Assembly: GCA_945290265.1 (NCBI GenBank)
Contig: CALYQW010000009.1
Location: 45,088 to 109,087 of the forward strand
DNA length: 64,000 nucleotides
From: an uncultured Erwinia sp.
GTDB taxonomy: Bacteria > Pseudomonadota > Gammaproteobacteria > Enterobacterales > Enterobacteriaceae
Reading direction: 5' to 3'
Positions within the stretch are counted from its first letter, which is position 1. Every line of letters begins with the position of its first letter. The translations under genes were made by a program, and so were the position numbers. This document shows, piece after piece, positions 52,581-62,281 of this stretch. The notes under the pieces are model-generated. The model was not told the origin of the DNA, searched no databases, and saw only the letters and a list, made by a program, of their open reading frames with translations.

Positions 52581-52699
52581 CTGCTCGTTTTCTGGTTCTT
52601 TCTACGATTATTCAGTGCCACCATGTTCCCCTAACAGGGGAAGGGGTTATCGGTTAGCCAGCGCTCTTTTCCTCATACAGGAAATTTAGGAGTCAGGTT

Positions 52700-55600
52700 A
52701 TGCCCACTGAAAAAGCTGTAAAAGCAGCCCGCTATTGCGCTACCAGTTCATCCTGCCGCTCTCCTGAGAGTACAGAAGACTGCTATTCAGTGCCTTCGGC
52801 ACTGAATAAGCAATTGTTGTCGGTCGAACGCTCTGCCAGAACATGGTGTGCCCCGCCATCATGTTTACCCGGTGATTGGGTTCGCTGCCTGTTGAAGCGG
52901 GGTGTCAGCTGGGCTGGAATTAATGTCAGCAAAACGGAAGGGGATATACAGGATAACGAACTGAAAAAAATCTTATCAGAAGGAGCAAAGTTGCAAACTA
53001 TGGCAGCAGAGCAGAAGCTCTCAGACCAACAGCACAATTCAGCTACGTTACGTTTTAGATGGAAAACCGGACTGGCCATCGGAACCACCGTACTGGCAGC
53101 TGGCGGCGGTGTGTTACCCCGTGACCGCTATCCGTTAGTTTTGAACAGACAGAGAAGTGCGCCCCGTTTATTTCCCTTACCGCAGGAGAATACATGGCAA
53201 CTGTACAGGGAGTGGGCAGATCCAGCGGTTTATAATAGTGATTCGGCCAGACAGCAGGTTAATCGCATTAACAAAAACCAGTATCATCACCAAAATAAAT
53301 TCAGGCATCGAAGAAAGAAAAGAACCTTTCCCACTAAATATACCTATACCTATACTACAAAACAGCCTGCAATGTGCCTCGCGGATTCGGTAATAAAAAA
53401 ATGTAATAAAGTACATGAAGAAAATAGAAAGAGAAAAAAAATTTCTACCACGTTAGTTATTAAAGTGGGAAAGAAACCCTGCTTCTGTCCACCACCGAAA
53501 TGGATGGTAGTGGAAGTTATTCCCCCCAGGATGAGTTCTTCTAAAAGAAAATCGCCGCAAAATAACCGGGCGGTTCAGGTTGAACCTGAGGTAAATTCTG
53601 CGGTTGAATCCCAGGGTGAAATATATAATTTAACTTCTCATGATAAAAAAAATAAAAAAGGGAAAGGAAATACTCCTTTTCCGGAGGTTGTCAAAAGGAA
53701 AATGTTTGACTTTTCCTGTATAGAACAAAGAGACCACATGTCACTTTCCGAGTTTTTTAAGATAATGGGCCGATCGTTAAGAAATCCGGTCGCTTCACTT
53801 GGTGAGGAAATACAGATAGTTCATTTTCATAATACTCTTGAAGTTGGTTGCTTACCCGAGTATCAAAGAGAAGCGTTAACCAATGTACTGGTAAAGGTTG
53901 ATGTTATCATTAACCGGGGGGTGCAATTACTGCCTGGTTCTAATTCTTTGCAGATATGTCAATATGTTATTGCTCCGTTTCTTACTCTAATCGCCAACAG
54001 TATAGAAGGCAGTAAGATAGATACTGATCTGATTGAAGATATAAATGAACAGCTATTATCGTTAACTAAGCAATCTATCGACTTGTTGACGGCAAAAGAG
54101 TTGTCTTCTCTGTATGATACGCGAGTCCCGGTAGAAAAAGATAGTTTTTCTGAAAGGTTTATTATGAAGTCTAAGCAAGTCGCCATCCGCTATGAAGGAG
54201 AAGATAAGTTACTCCACCATGATCTTGATGGCGTTAATACCGTTGAAAAAGAGGGAATATCCGTCGTTGTTGGTTATGACAGGCAGCGACAAGAGTGGGT
54301 TGAGGTAAAAAAGAGTGAGTTATTTTTTTATAACGAAGAGCAATACAAAAATAAAATTGATTATGCTGTAGATTTTAACCAACTTCTGGATACACAAAGT
54401 GCTTACTCTATCATAGATCCGGATTATTATGTTTTTTATGACAGTCAGGGAGAGAGACGAAATTATGTTCTGATGGGCAGCGTACTGGTGGAAACAGAAA
54501 GAGATATGTCAGCAGAACCTGAAGGAAGTTATGGGGTTACAGTTTCTCAACGCTTGCCCAAAAAAATTATAATAAAAACCCGTTTTGGCTGGGCGTTTGA
54601 AAGTGAATCGACCATGATAAGTGATGATTTGAGTACTTATCTTGATGGTAAAGATACGGGGGTTTATTATTCAGATGAAATTGGTTTTAGTGAGATAAAA
54701 AGCAATGGTTTTAGTTACGGTGCTGATAAAAAAAAATACATAAAATATAAAAGTAAATATTATCTGGTTTCTGAAGGGAGAGGTAATTATCACCGCCTGC
54801 ATACGGGAGGTGAAGATGAAATATCCATTATCAGGAAAAATGGTTTTTTTTCTTTTAGTATCAATACTGCCTATATTCTTGAACACCAGTACCAGACTGT
54901 CGGTGACCCGATGCTGGAAGGTGAAAACTATGGGCAGTGTTATATCGAGAATAAGTATCATCACAAATTGCTGGAGCATGGTATCATTGCTTATGTTAAG
55001 CCGGAAACGCTGGCACGTCTCGGCCGTGGTGTTTATCTGACTTCAGACTATCAGTTGGTGTTCAATTCGGGGGGTATTTTTTTTGAAGTTTCCCAATACG
55101 GGAAGGAGATTATTTCGCTGAAAAATAAGAATGATAACCTTGAAGATATTAAATTGTTTTTTGCCGGCGGGGTTTATATTGGTATCAGAGAAAATAATAA
55201 AATAGTGATCGGTTATGAGGAAATAATTCCCCGGGATGGCTGTATGATAAAGCGATCGCCTGATAGTGGAGGAAGCTGTGTGCGCCTTTTTGCCAGTAGT
55301 CAGTTGGATAAAAAGCTTAGAGATAAAGCAAAATATGTGCCCACTAAAATCAGAAGAAGTGAGGTGTTCAGCCTTCAGAAATATTTCCCGAACCTTCTTT
55401 CTGGCGCGACCAGTGGTGAAAATTTTTTTTATTATAAAGGCCGGTATTATAATGCTGAGTTTGTTTCGAGAGGAGATAAAATCAATATGGCCGGCAAAAC
55501 AATGCTCAGAGTTTATTATCGCGGTTTTTTTAAAAATAAAAATATTATCGCCAATATAGTTTTTGATGAGGCAGATAAAGGGATACAGTTAAAAACACAG

Positions 55601-56704
55601 GAGGAATATCTGGCAGAGAAAACCGGAGCAGCGGTTGACAAAATAAAGGCTTGCATTACAAATATATCTTATATGGAAGTCACTAACCTTGAAATACTGG
55701 AAGATGTTATATCTGATTCGAATAAAATGAAGGATATGTTGATTCTGCCTAAAGTTATCAAATACTCTCCTGAAATAGTTGACAGTGTGTTAATAGATTA
55801 TTGCAAGCGCCAGTTTTTTCCAAAAAGAATTGGCGAAGATTTTACTATAATGAGTGTGAATTCAATTAATGATAACGATCCTTTTTATTTGAGAGGTGGT
55901 AAAGAGCTGGTATTAAAAAATGTAAGGAATATTATTAATATAATGGATAATGTAATCAAAGAACTTGATGTATTTACTCCTGGTGTTAAGTTTTACATTA
56001 AACGTATACTGTCTACGGAAAATGATTATCTGGCAAGAGCGTTTGCTAAAGCTTTAAAAGACACTATTATCCATATGAAGGGAAATACGCTTAAAGAGAA
56101 TATACGGATTGTGTCCACCAATCGTTCACCATTGCCTGCAAACAGAGACAGAACCAGGCTGCATGTGGAAAGTCACGAGACTATGCATTTTCAACCGAGT
56201 TTGTCCCCGGAAGAGAGAAAAACCGGAACCCTGGCTTTTGCCACAACGGACAGCAGCAAAAAAATCTATCTGAACCTGGATAAGCTCTATTTTGTTGATT
56301 CTGAACACTCTGACAGTGCATTAAGAGATAAACCTGTTCTGGATTTAACAACGGTTTTACTTCATGAAATATCCCATCTTGATAATATCGCCTGGGATAT
56401 TGTTTATGTACCAGTGGAGAATGGTAAGAAAATACCTATTCTTGATGCGAGGGATTTTTTACTGGAGAGTATAATTTCGGGAGGGTTAAATGATGCTGTC
56501 AGTTTTAAAAAAATAACTGAAGCTTATATCTCCGGGCACGATTTATATCGTGGTTTTATTTATGATATTAAAGATAACCCAGAGAAAATGCATTTTTTGG
56601 TTGCAAAAGATAGCGGCTTGCTGGCCAATATTTATCTTTCTACTTCCGATTTTATTGCTATCCTGATTCGGGATATCTATGAAAAAAAATATGTGAAATT
56701 TTGA
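52700..56704 (+). CDS. large orphan protein with C-terminal HExxH motif, possible toxin or effector
   Basis: Encodes 1334 residues from an ATG behind TAGGAG. I do not recognise the family. The first 200 codons have ordinary base use; the rest is strongly AT-rich, unlike cueO and hpt. A hydrophobic stretch (TGLAIGTTVLAAGGGVL) lies near residues 120-137; no clear signal peptide. A basic, low-complexity region follows at about 190-310, then a long mixed region without evident repeats. Near the C-terminus LLHEISHLDNIAWDI gives H1222-E1223-x-x-H1226, a zinc-metallopeptidase motif, with DARDFLLES downstream as a possible third-ligand region. The HExxH sits at the C-terminal end, where an enzymatic domain of a large toxin is often found. 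It occupies the place of gcd. A toxin or secreted effector is plausible; this is inference. Confidence 0.6.
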   Translation: MPTEKAVKAARYCATSSSCRSPESTEDCYSVPSALNKQLLSVERSARTWCAPPSCLPGDWVRCLLKRGVSWAGINVSKTEGDIQDNELKKILSEGAKLQTMAAEQKLSDQQHNSATLRFRWKTGLAIGTTVLAAGGGVLPRDRYPLVLNRQRSAPRLFPLPQENTWQLYREWADPAVYNSDSARQQVNRINKNQYHHQNKFRHRRKKRTFPTKYTYTYTTKQPAMCLADSVIKKCNKVHEENRKRKKISTTLVIKVGKKPCFCPPPKWMVVEVIPPRMSSSKRKSPQNNRAVQVEPEVNSAVESQGEIYNLTSHDKKNKKGKGNTPFPEVVKRKMFDFSCIEQRDHMSLSEFFKIMGRSLRNPVASLGEEIQIVHFHNTLEVGCLPEYQREALTNVLVKVDVIINRGVQLLPGSNSLQICQYVIAPFLTLIANSIEGSKIDTDLIEDINEQLLSLTKQSIDLLTAKELSSLYDTRVPVEKDSFSERFIMKSKQVAIRYEGEDKLLHHDLDGVNTVEKEGISVVVGYDRQRQEWVEVKKSELFFYNEEQYKNKIDYAVDFNQLLDTQSAYSIIDPDYYVFYDSQGERRNYVLMGSVLVETERDMSAEPEGSYGVTVSQRLPKKIIIKTRFGWAFESESTMISDDLSTYLDGKDTGVYYSDEIGFSEIKSNGFSYGADKKKYIKYKSKYYLVSEGRGNYHRLHTGGEDEISIIRKNGFFSFSINTAYILEHQYQTVGDPMLEGENYGQCYIENKYHHKLLEHGIIAYVKPETLARLGRGVYLTSDYQLVFNSGGIFFEVSQYGKEIISLKNKNDNLEDIKLFFAGGVYIGIRENNKIVIGYEEIIPRDGCMIKRSPDSGGSCVRLFASSQLDKKLRDKAKYVPTKIRRSEVFSLQKYFPNLLSGATSGENFFYYKGRYYNAEFVSRGDKINMAGKTMLRVYYRGFFKNKNIIANIVFDEADKGIQLKTQEEYLAEKTGAAVDKIKACITNISYMEVTNLEILEDVISDSNKMKDMLILPKVIKYSPEIVDSVLIDYCKRQFFPKRIGEDFTIMSVNSINDNDPFYLRGGKELVLKNVRNIINIMDNVIKELDVFTPGVKFYIKRILSTENDYLARAFAKALKDTIIHMKGNTLKENIRIVSTNRSPLPANRDRTRLHVESHETMHFQPSLSPEERKTGTLAFATTDSSKKIYLNLDKLYFVDSEHSDSALRDKPVLDLTTVLLHEISHLDNIAWDIVYVPVENGKKIPILDARDFLLESIISGGLNDAVSFKKITEAYISGHDLYRGFIYDIKDNPEKMHFLVAKDSGLLANIYLSTSDFIAILIRDIYEKKYVKF

Positions 56705-56778
56705 AGACGTTGTCCGTAATTCGTGACACCGAAGTGGGAAAACACCGTCGGTGGTGTCCAGGTACTAAAAATCTCAGG

Positions 56779-58059
56779 TCAAGCGCTCAGTGCCAGACGC
56801 AGATCTTCAATCAGATCCTGCTTATTCTCAATGCCGATGGAGACGCGAATAGTGCCGGCAGTGATACCAAAACGCTGGCGTATTTCCTGTGGAACGCCAG
56901 AGTGGGTAGTGCTGCCCGGATGGCAGGCAAGAGATTCTGTGCCGCCAAGGCTGACCGCCAGTTTAAACAGCTGTAGTGCATTGAGAAACGCAAAAGCTGC
57001 CGGCTGGCCGCCACGGATATCAAAAGAGAACGTGGAGCCTGCGCCGCTGCACTGAGTACGCCAGATTTTGCCTGCCGGTGAATTTTCATCACAGAACGGC
57101 AAATAATGGACATGCTCAATCTGAGGATGAGCGCGTAAAAACTCAGCCACTGCTGCTGCATTATCATTGGCCCGCTCCATGCGCAATCCCAGTGTCTCCA
57201 GTGAGCGGCCAATCAGCCAGCTGGAGTGAGGGTCAAGCTGGGTGCCAATTGCGCTGCGCAGCGCTTTCACCTGGCGGACAAGCGCGCTTCTGCCAGTTAC
57301 CGCGCCGGCAATCAGATCGGAATGGCCACCAACATATTTGGTGAGTGAATAGAGGGAAAGGTCAGCGCCGAAGGCAATTGGCCGGAAAAATACCGGACCG
57401 AGCAGGGTGTTATCACAGGCGATAACCGGACGATGCTGCTGCTGCCGGGCAATTTTATCAGCAACGCGGCGTATCAGCGCTATATCAACCAGGCTGTTGG
57501 TTGGGTTAGCGGGCGATTCCAGCAGGATCACCGAGACGCGTCCGGCGGCCATCGCCCGTTCTGCGGCCTCCTGCACGCAGGCCTCACTCAGACCATCGGC
57601 AAATCCCAGGGCGGTTATGTTGAGATTACCAAAGGTCTTACTCAGCAGCGTTTCTGTACCGCCATACAGCGGCTGTGAATGCAGGATACTGTCGCCGGGT
57701 TTGCTGAAGGTCAGCAGCGTGGTGGCAATCGCCGCCATCCCGGATGAGAACAGGGCAGCGCTTTCAGCCTGTTCGTACAGCGCCAGCCGGTCTTCAACGA
57801 TTTCACTGTTGGGATGATTAAAGCGCGAGTAGACCAGGCCGTTAGCCTGGCCTGCCGGTGGCTCGCACCGGCCGGAAACGTAGTTAAAAAAATCCTGTCC
57901 TTCCTGCGCACTGTTAAAGGCAAAGGTGGAGGTCATAAAGACAGGCGGTTTTACCGCACCTTCGGAGAGTGCAGGATCATAGCCATAGTTCAGCATCTGG
58001 GTTTCAGGATGAAGCAGGTGTTGGCCCAGATGGGTCTTTTTGAACGCAGATGACGGCAT
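56779..58059 (-). CDS. cystathionine gamma-synthase-family PLP enzyme
   Basis: Encodes 426 residues from the ATG at 58057-58059, which has a GAGGG ribosome-binding site; the frame stays open upstream without good context. Cys/Met-metabolism PLP fold: [80 protein letters not shown] and the PLP lysine in [15 protein letters not shown], then [16 protein letters not shown] and [12 protein letters not shown] with HSGVPQEIR. It could be a cystathionine synthase, methionine gamma-lyase or sulfhydrylase; motifs do not decide. The gene stands alone next to the large orphan protein, in place of gcd. Confidence 0.88.
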   Translation of the reverse strand: MPSSAFKKTHLGQHLLHPETQMLNYGYDPALSEGAVKPPVFMTSTFAFNSAQEGQDFFNYVSGRCEPPAGQANGLVYSRFNHPNSEIVEDRLALYEQAESAALFSSGMAAIATTLLTFSKPGDSILHSQPLYGGTETLLSKTFGNLNITALGFADGLSEACVQEAAERAMAAGRVSVILLESPANPTNSLVDIALIRRVADKIARQQQHRPVIACDNTLLGPVFFRPIAFGADLSLYSLTKYVGGHSDLIAGAVTGRSALVRQVKALRSAIGTQLDPHSSWLIGRSLETLGLRMERANDNAAAVAEFLRAHPQIEHVHYLPFCDENSPAGKIWRTQCSGAGSTFSFDIRGGQPAAFAFLNALQLFKLAVSLGGTESLACHPGSTTHSGVPQEIRQRFGITAGTIRVSIGIENKQDLIEDLRLALSA

Positions 58060-58656
58060 AATTCCCTCGCACGACAGTGATGTTTTCGCAGTGATGACAG
58101 GGTAGCACTGGCGCTGAAAAGTAATAAATGCGATAACGCGCATTAGTTAGAACAATAATTGATATCAGGTCATTCACGCTATCCAGCGCCGCGCGTCAGG
58201 CGGATGAAGTAAAGCTGAAAGCGCTCTGCAACATTTCTACTAACAAGGTCGTCTCCTGTCGTTTAATACTGAGGATAAATCCCCGCCGGGGTGACTTACG
58301 GGCGATTCGCGCAAACTTACGTCTGCAAAGAAGCTTAATACCTTAAAATAGCGGCATTCGACGATATGGCGGCGGCACCGCTGCTGTGCGCCGGAATTAC
58401 TATTCCTGGTTATAGATGGCACCCTGGTACTGGTCGGCCTGCCGCCAGAATCGGGGAGTTCCATGCCGGGAAAGCCCCGGGCAGCCGTGCCATCTGTGTG
58501 CTATCCCTGTTATAATCCCCCGCCTCTCCAGGCCGGTATGCCCTTGCCGCAGTGTCTGATGGCGCGCTGCCATGCCTCAGCACAGAGGAGCAACAGGCGA
58601 CCAGATAATGGCTACGCATATAATTTAACTGATTAAAATCAGTGGGATAGTTGAAC
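58060..58656 (+). promoter_or_regulatory. long leader of hpt with an extended -10 promoter
   Basis: About 600 bases without a gene. TGTTATAAT at 58508-58516 is an extended -10 (TGnTATAAT), 141 bases before the hpt start, without a clear -35. The rest shows no intact frame; I looked for a remnant of gcd here and found none. Short GC-rich palindromes (GGGAAAGCCCC, ATCCCCGCCGGGGTG) are scattered. Confidence 0.5.
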
Positions 58657-59193
58657 ATGAAACACACTGTTGAAGTGATGATCTCTGAAGAAGAGATTAA
58701 AACCCGAGTCCAGGCGCTGGGCCGTCAGATTAGCGATCGCTACCGTCACAGTGGCAACGATATCGTACTGGTCGGTCTGCTGCGCGGCTCGTTTATGTTT
58801 ATGGCCGATCTCTGTCGAGCTGTCGACGTTTCCCACGAAGTCGATTTTATCACCGCCTCCAGCTACGGCAGCGGCATGGCGAGCAGTCGTGATGTCAAAA
58901 TCCTGAAAGATCTGGATGAAGACATCCGGGGCAAGCATGTGCTGATCGTGGAAGATATTATCGATTCGGGTAATACGCTGAGCAAAGTGCGCGAGATTCT
59001 GGCGCTGCGTCAGCCGGAATCTCTGGCTATCTGCACCCTGCTGGACAAACCGGAGCGTCGTGAAGTTGAGGTGCCGGTGGAATACGTGGGCTTTACCATT
59101 CCTGATAAATTTGTGGTGGGTTACGGCATTGATTACGCTCAGCGCTATCGTCATCTGCCGTATGTCGGCCATGTGGTGATGCTGGACGAATAG
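58657..59193 (+). CDS. hpt: hypoxanthine phosphoribosyltransferase
   Basis: Salvages hypoxanthine to IMP with PRPP. The ATG at 58657 gives [19 protein letters not shown] and 178 residues, the E. coli length; a TTG two codons upstream is not needed. Motifs are [19 protein letters not shown], the PRPP-binding [17 protein letters not shown] (near 99) and [24 protein letters not shown]. Confidence 0.97.
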   Translation: MKHTVEVMISEEEIKTRVQALGRQISDRYRHSGNDIVLVGLLRGSFMFMADLCRAVDVSHEVDFITASSYGSGMASSRDVKILKDLDEDIRGKHVLIVEDIIDSGNTLSKVREILALRQPESLAICTLLDKPERREVEVPVEYVGFTIPDKFVVGYGIDYAQRYRHLPYVGHVVMLDE

Positions 59194-59214
59194 CGCCGGC
59201 AGACAGCACACGCG

Positions 59215-59239
59215 ACCAGGCCGGGCAATCCGGCCTGGT
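59215..59239. terminator. bidirectional hairpin between hpt and can
   Basis: ACCAGGCCGG and CCGGCCTGGT enclose GCAAT between the convergent ends of hpt and can. Confidence 0.75.
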
Positions 59240-59256
59240 GTAGTATCTCTGCCGGA

Positions 59257-59919
59257 TTATGGCTGGCAGTCAGGATCGTTCAGCAGGTTGGCGATACCCT
59301 GGCGATAACGTTGCTCCAGGATTTCACGGTTGGTGGCGGTAACGCCCAGATCGCGCAGATAGCCATCATGAATACCATACACCCAGCCGTGCAGCGAGAC
59401 TTTCTGACCGCGCTTCCAGGCTGACTGCATAATGGTAGAATGTCCAAGGTTGTAAATCTGCTCAATCACATTGATTTCACAAAGCTTATTGACGCGTTTT
59501 TCCGGCGGTAATTCACCTAAAACCGAACTATGCTTGTACCACAAATCGCGGATATGCAGCAGCCAGTTATTGATCAGGCCCAGCTCCGGATTTTCTACCG
59601 CCGCCTGTACGCCGCCGCAGCCATAGTGACCACAAATAATGATATGTTCGACTTCCAGCACATCCACGGCGTACTGTATGACGGACAGGCAGTTAAGGTC
59701 GGTGTGGATAACCAGGTTGGCGACATTACGGTGAACAAACAGTTCACCCGGCTCCAGCCCGGTCAGGCGCTCAGCAGGAACGCGACTGTCAGAACAGCCA
59801 ATCCACAGAAAGCGAGGTTTTTGTGCCAGAGAGAGACGCTCAAAGAAGCCAGGATCTTCCTCTTTCAACAGTTTGGACCACTCGCGGTTGTTGCTGATAA
59901 GAGTTTCAATGTTTTTCAT
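59257..59919 (-). CDS. can: beta-carbonic anhydrase
   Basis: Interconverts carbon dioxide and bicarbonate for carboxylation reactions. It encodes 220 residues, the E. coli Can length. Zinc ligands are visible: Cys42 and Asp44 in [17 protein letters not shown], and His98 and Cys101 in [14 protein letters not shown]. Divergent from yadG with a 168-base gap. Confidence 0.97.
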   Translation of the reverse strand: MKNIETLISNNREWSKLLKEEDPGFFERLSLAQKPRFLWIGCSDSRVPAERLTGLEPGELFVHRNVANLVIHTDLNCLSVIQYAVDVLEVEHIIICGHYGCGGVQAAVENPELGLINNWLLHIRDLWYKHSSVLGELPPEKRVNKLCEINVIEQIYNLGHSTIMQSAWKRGQKVSLHGWVYGIHDGYLRDLGVTATNREILEQRYRQGIANLLNDPDCQP

Positions 59920-60087
59920 AAGGTTATTGGACCATTACTCGAAATGCGTGCCGCTAATAGTAGGCTAATGAAAGACGATTGAAAATGAGAAAACGAGTCA
60001 CTCAAATTGTGAACTGCAAATCTCGGGCTGAAACGTCGGGTGTCCGGCAGATAACGCTCTGTTAATAAAAAGGTAACAGTAAAATTT

Positions 60088-61014
60088 ATGATTTATGCAC
60101 TGGAACTTGAAAAGCTGATCAAAACGTATGCTGGTGGCGTACAGGCACTAAAGGGCATTGACCTGAAAGTGGAAGCCGGTGATTTTTATGCACTGCTGGG
60201 GCCGAACGGGGCAGGGAAATCCACCACCATTGGAATTATCAGCTCGCTGGTCAATAAAACCAGCGGCCGGGTACGGGTATTTGGCTACGATTTGCAGCAG
60301 GACGTGGTGAATGCCAAGCGTCAGCTGGGGCTGGTGCCGCAGGAATTTAACTTTAACCAGTTTGAAACCGTGATGCAGATTGTGGTCAGCCAGGCCGGTC
60401 TGTACGGCGTGGTGAAAAGCGATGCCCTGGCGCGGGCAGAAAAGTATCTGAAGCAGCTCGATCTGTGGGAAAAGCGTCACCAGCGCGCGCGTATGCTTTC
60501 CGGGGGGATGAAGCGCCGCCTGATGATTGCCCGCGCGCTGATGCATGAGCCTAAACTGCTGATCCTCGATGAACCTACCGCCGGGGTGGATATTGAACTG
60601 CGGCGTTCGATGTGGACCTTCCTGCAGGGGCTGAACGCGCAGGGCACCACCATTATTCTCACCACCCACTATCTGGAAGAAGCGGAAATGCTGTGCCGCA
60701 ATATCGGCATTATCCAGAGCGGTGAGCTGGTGGAGAACACCTCCATGAAAGGGCTGCTGGCGAAGCTGAAGTCAGAAACCTTTATTCTCGATCTGGCCGC
60801 AAAAAGTCCGTTGCCGAAGCTGGAGGGTTTTAAGTACCGGCTGACCGATACCTCCACCCTGGAAGTGGAGGTGCTGCGCGAACAGGGGCTGAATGCGGTA
60901 TTCAGCCAGCTGACGCAGCAGGGTGTGCAGGTACTCAGTATGCGTAACAAAGCGAATCGTCTTGAGGAGCTGTTTGTTGATCTGGTAAACGGTCGTCAGG
61001 GGGAAAAAGCATGA
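60088..61014 (+). CDS. yadG: ABC exporter ATP-binding protein YadG
   Basis: Encodes 308 residues, the E. coli length. Walker A is LLGPNGAGKSTTIGII (near 38), signature MLSGGMKRRLMIARALM (near 136), Walker B LLILDEPTAGVD and H-loop TTHYLEEAEML. The C-terminal 80 residues are an ABC-2 type extension. Works with YadH, whose start overlaps the yadG end by four bases. Substrate unknown. Confidence 0.95.
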   Translation: MIYALELEKLIKTYAGGVQALKGIDLKVEAGDFYALLGPNGAGKSTTIGIISSLVNKTSGRVRVFGYDLQQDVVNAKRQLGLVPQEFNFNQFETVMQIVVSQAGLYGVVKSDALARAEKYLKQLDLWEKRHQRARMLSGGMKRRLMIARALMHEPKLLILDEPTAGVDIELRRSMWTFLQGLNAQGTTIILTTHYLEEAEMLCRNIGIIQSGELVENTSMKGLLAKLKSETFILDLAAKSPLPKLEGFKYRLTDTSTLEVEVLREQGLNAVFSQLTQQGVQVLSMRNKANRLEELFVDLVNGRQGEKA

Positions 61015-61781
61015 AACAGCTATACTGGGTAGCATTAAAGAGTATCTGGGCCAAAGAGATTAACCGTTTTGCCCGCATCTGGATCCAGACGCTGGTGCCA
61101 CCGGTTATTACCATGACGCTCTATTTTATTATCTTTGGTAATCTGATTGGCTCACGGATTGGTGAGATGCACGGCTTCAGCTATATGCAGTTTATTGTGC
61201 CGGGGCTGATTATGATGGCGGTGATCACTAACGCCTATGCCAACGTGTCATCGTCGTTCTTCAGTGCCAAGTTTCAGCGCAATATTGAAGAGCTGCTGGT
61301 AGCGCCAGTGCCGACGCATATCATTATCGCCGGGTATGTAGGCGGCGGGGTTGCGCGCGGGATTTGCGTGGGGATCCTGGTCACCGCCATTTCGCTGTTT
61401 TTTGTGCCTTTCCAGGTGCATTCCTGGCTGATGGTGGCGGTCACGCTGCTGTTAACGGCAATCCTGTTCTCGCTGGCGGGATTACTGAATGCGGTCTTTG
61501 CCCGCACCTTTGATGATATCAGCCTGATCCCGACCTTTGTGCTGACGCCGCTGACCTATCTGGGTGGGGTATTTTACTCGTTAACTCTGCTGCCGCCGTT
61601 CTGGCAGGCGGTATCCAAACTGAACCCGATTGTTTATATGATCAGCGGCTTCCGCTATGGTTTTCTGGGGATCAGCGACGTGCCGTTAGTGTTTACCCTC
61701 GGCGTACTGCTGCTGTTTATTGCGGTGTTCTACACCCTGGTCTGGGTATTGATCCAGCGCGGGCGAGGCCTGAGAACCTGA
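61011..61781 (+). CDS. yadH: ABC-2 exporter permease YadH
   Basis: Encodes 256 residues, the E. coli length, with six membrane segments. Conserved parts are INRFARIWIQTLVPPVITMTLYFIIFGNLIGSRIG, SFFSAKFQRNIEELLVAPVP and TYLGGVFYSLTLLPPFWQAVSKLNPIVYMISGFRYGFLG, typical of ABC-2 permeases. Paired with YadG. Confidence 0.95.
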   Translation: MKQLYWVALKSIWAKEINRFARIWIQTLVPPVITMTLYFIIFGNLIGSRIGEMHGFSYMQFIVPGLIMMAVITNAYANVSSSFFSAKFQRNIEELLVAPVPTHIIIAGYVGGGVARGICVGILVTAISLFFVPFQVHSWLMVAVTLLLTAILFSLAGLLNAVFARTFDDISLIPTFVLTPLTYLGGVFYSLTLLPPFWQAVSKLNPIVYMISGFRYGFLGISDVPLVFTLGVLLLFIAVFYTLVWVLIQRGRGLRT

Positions 61782-61817
61782 CAGTCAATTTCCGTAACAA
61801 CCATCCGATTAAAATCA

Positions 61818-61848
61818 TTTCACCTGCCCGCAATATGGGCGGGTGAAA
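61818..61848. terminator. hairpin after yadH
   Basis: TTTCACCTGCCC and GGGCGGGTGAAA pair around GCAATAT with one bulge, 36 bases after the yadH stop. Confidence 0.7.
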
Positions 61849-61892
61849 CATGTTTACTGATAATTACTGGAATATTTTATCTTTTTTATTTT

Positions 61893-61927
61893 AATGGCCT
61901 TATGCATTATAAACCCATAAGGCCATT
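61893..61927. terminator. hairpin after the LprI-like gene
   Basis: AATGGCCTTATG and CATAAGGCCATT form a 12-bp perfect stem. It lies four bases beyond the stop of the minus-strand LprI-like gene and is followed by CTTTT on the plus strand, so it can end transcripts from both sides. Confidence 0.75.
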
Positions 61928-61930
61928 CTT

Positions 61931-62281
61931 TTAATAAATGTTATTTAAAAAATCCGCTTCTGATTTATATTCATTAGCAAAGCATTCATATTTTGAAGAT
62001 ATCTCGGCATCAGTATTTAATGACTCAAGGATCATAAGTCTGCATTTTATTTTGGTTGCATCAGCCCATAACTTATTTAGTTTTAATATGCTTTCCTTTT
62101 CCTTTGGTAAATTAGATATGGACTCTTTTATTGCCATATCCAGGTTTTTCCTGGCATCCAATTCTTTTTTTATGTAACTTTTATTTATCTCATTGAGCTG
62201 ACTCATTTCTGGTTCAGTAAATGCAGCGTTAGCGGCAAAAGGAATAATAAAGCATAAAAGTATAAGATTAATTTTTTTCAT
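61931..62281 (-). CDS. LprI-like (DUF1311) secreted protein, probable immunity protein
   Basis: Encodes 116 residues from an ATG with an AGGAGAG ribosome-binding site; a TTG nine bases upstream is also in frame. Signal peptide MKKINLILLCFIIPFAANA, then a helical domain: EMSQLNEINKSYIKKELDARKNLDMAIKESISNLPKE and LNKLWADATKIKCRLMILESLN with SSKYECFANEY. The W...C and C spacing resembles DUF1311/LprI lysozyme inhibitors. The start overlaps the end of the muramidase gene by 14 bases, suggesting translational coupling. A periplasmic protein that blocks a muramidase fits an immunity role; this is inference. Confidence 0.7.
   Translation of the reverse strand: MKKINLILLCFIIPFAANAAFTEPEMSQLNEINKSYIKKELDARKNLDMAIKESISNLPKEKESILKLNKLWADATKIKCRLMILESLNTDAEISSKYECFANEYKSEADFLNNIY

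Noticed and set aside
56701-57344. Plus-strand open frames opposite the PLP enzyme gene
   Set aside because: They are antisense shadows of a well-supported gene.
58060-58656. Remnant of gcd
   Set aside because: Translated both strands by eye and found no stretch resembling glucose dehydrogenase.
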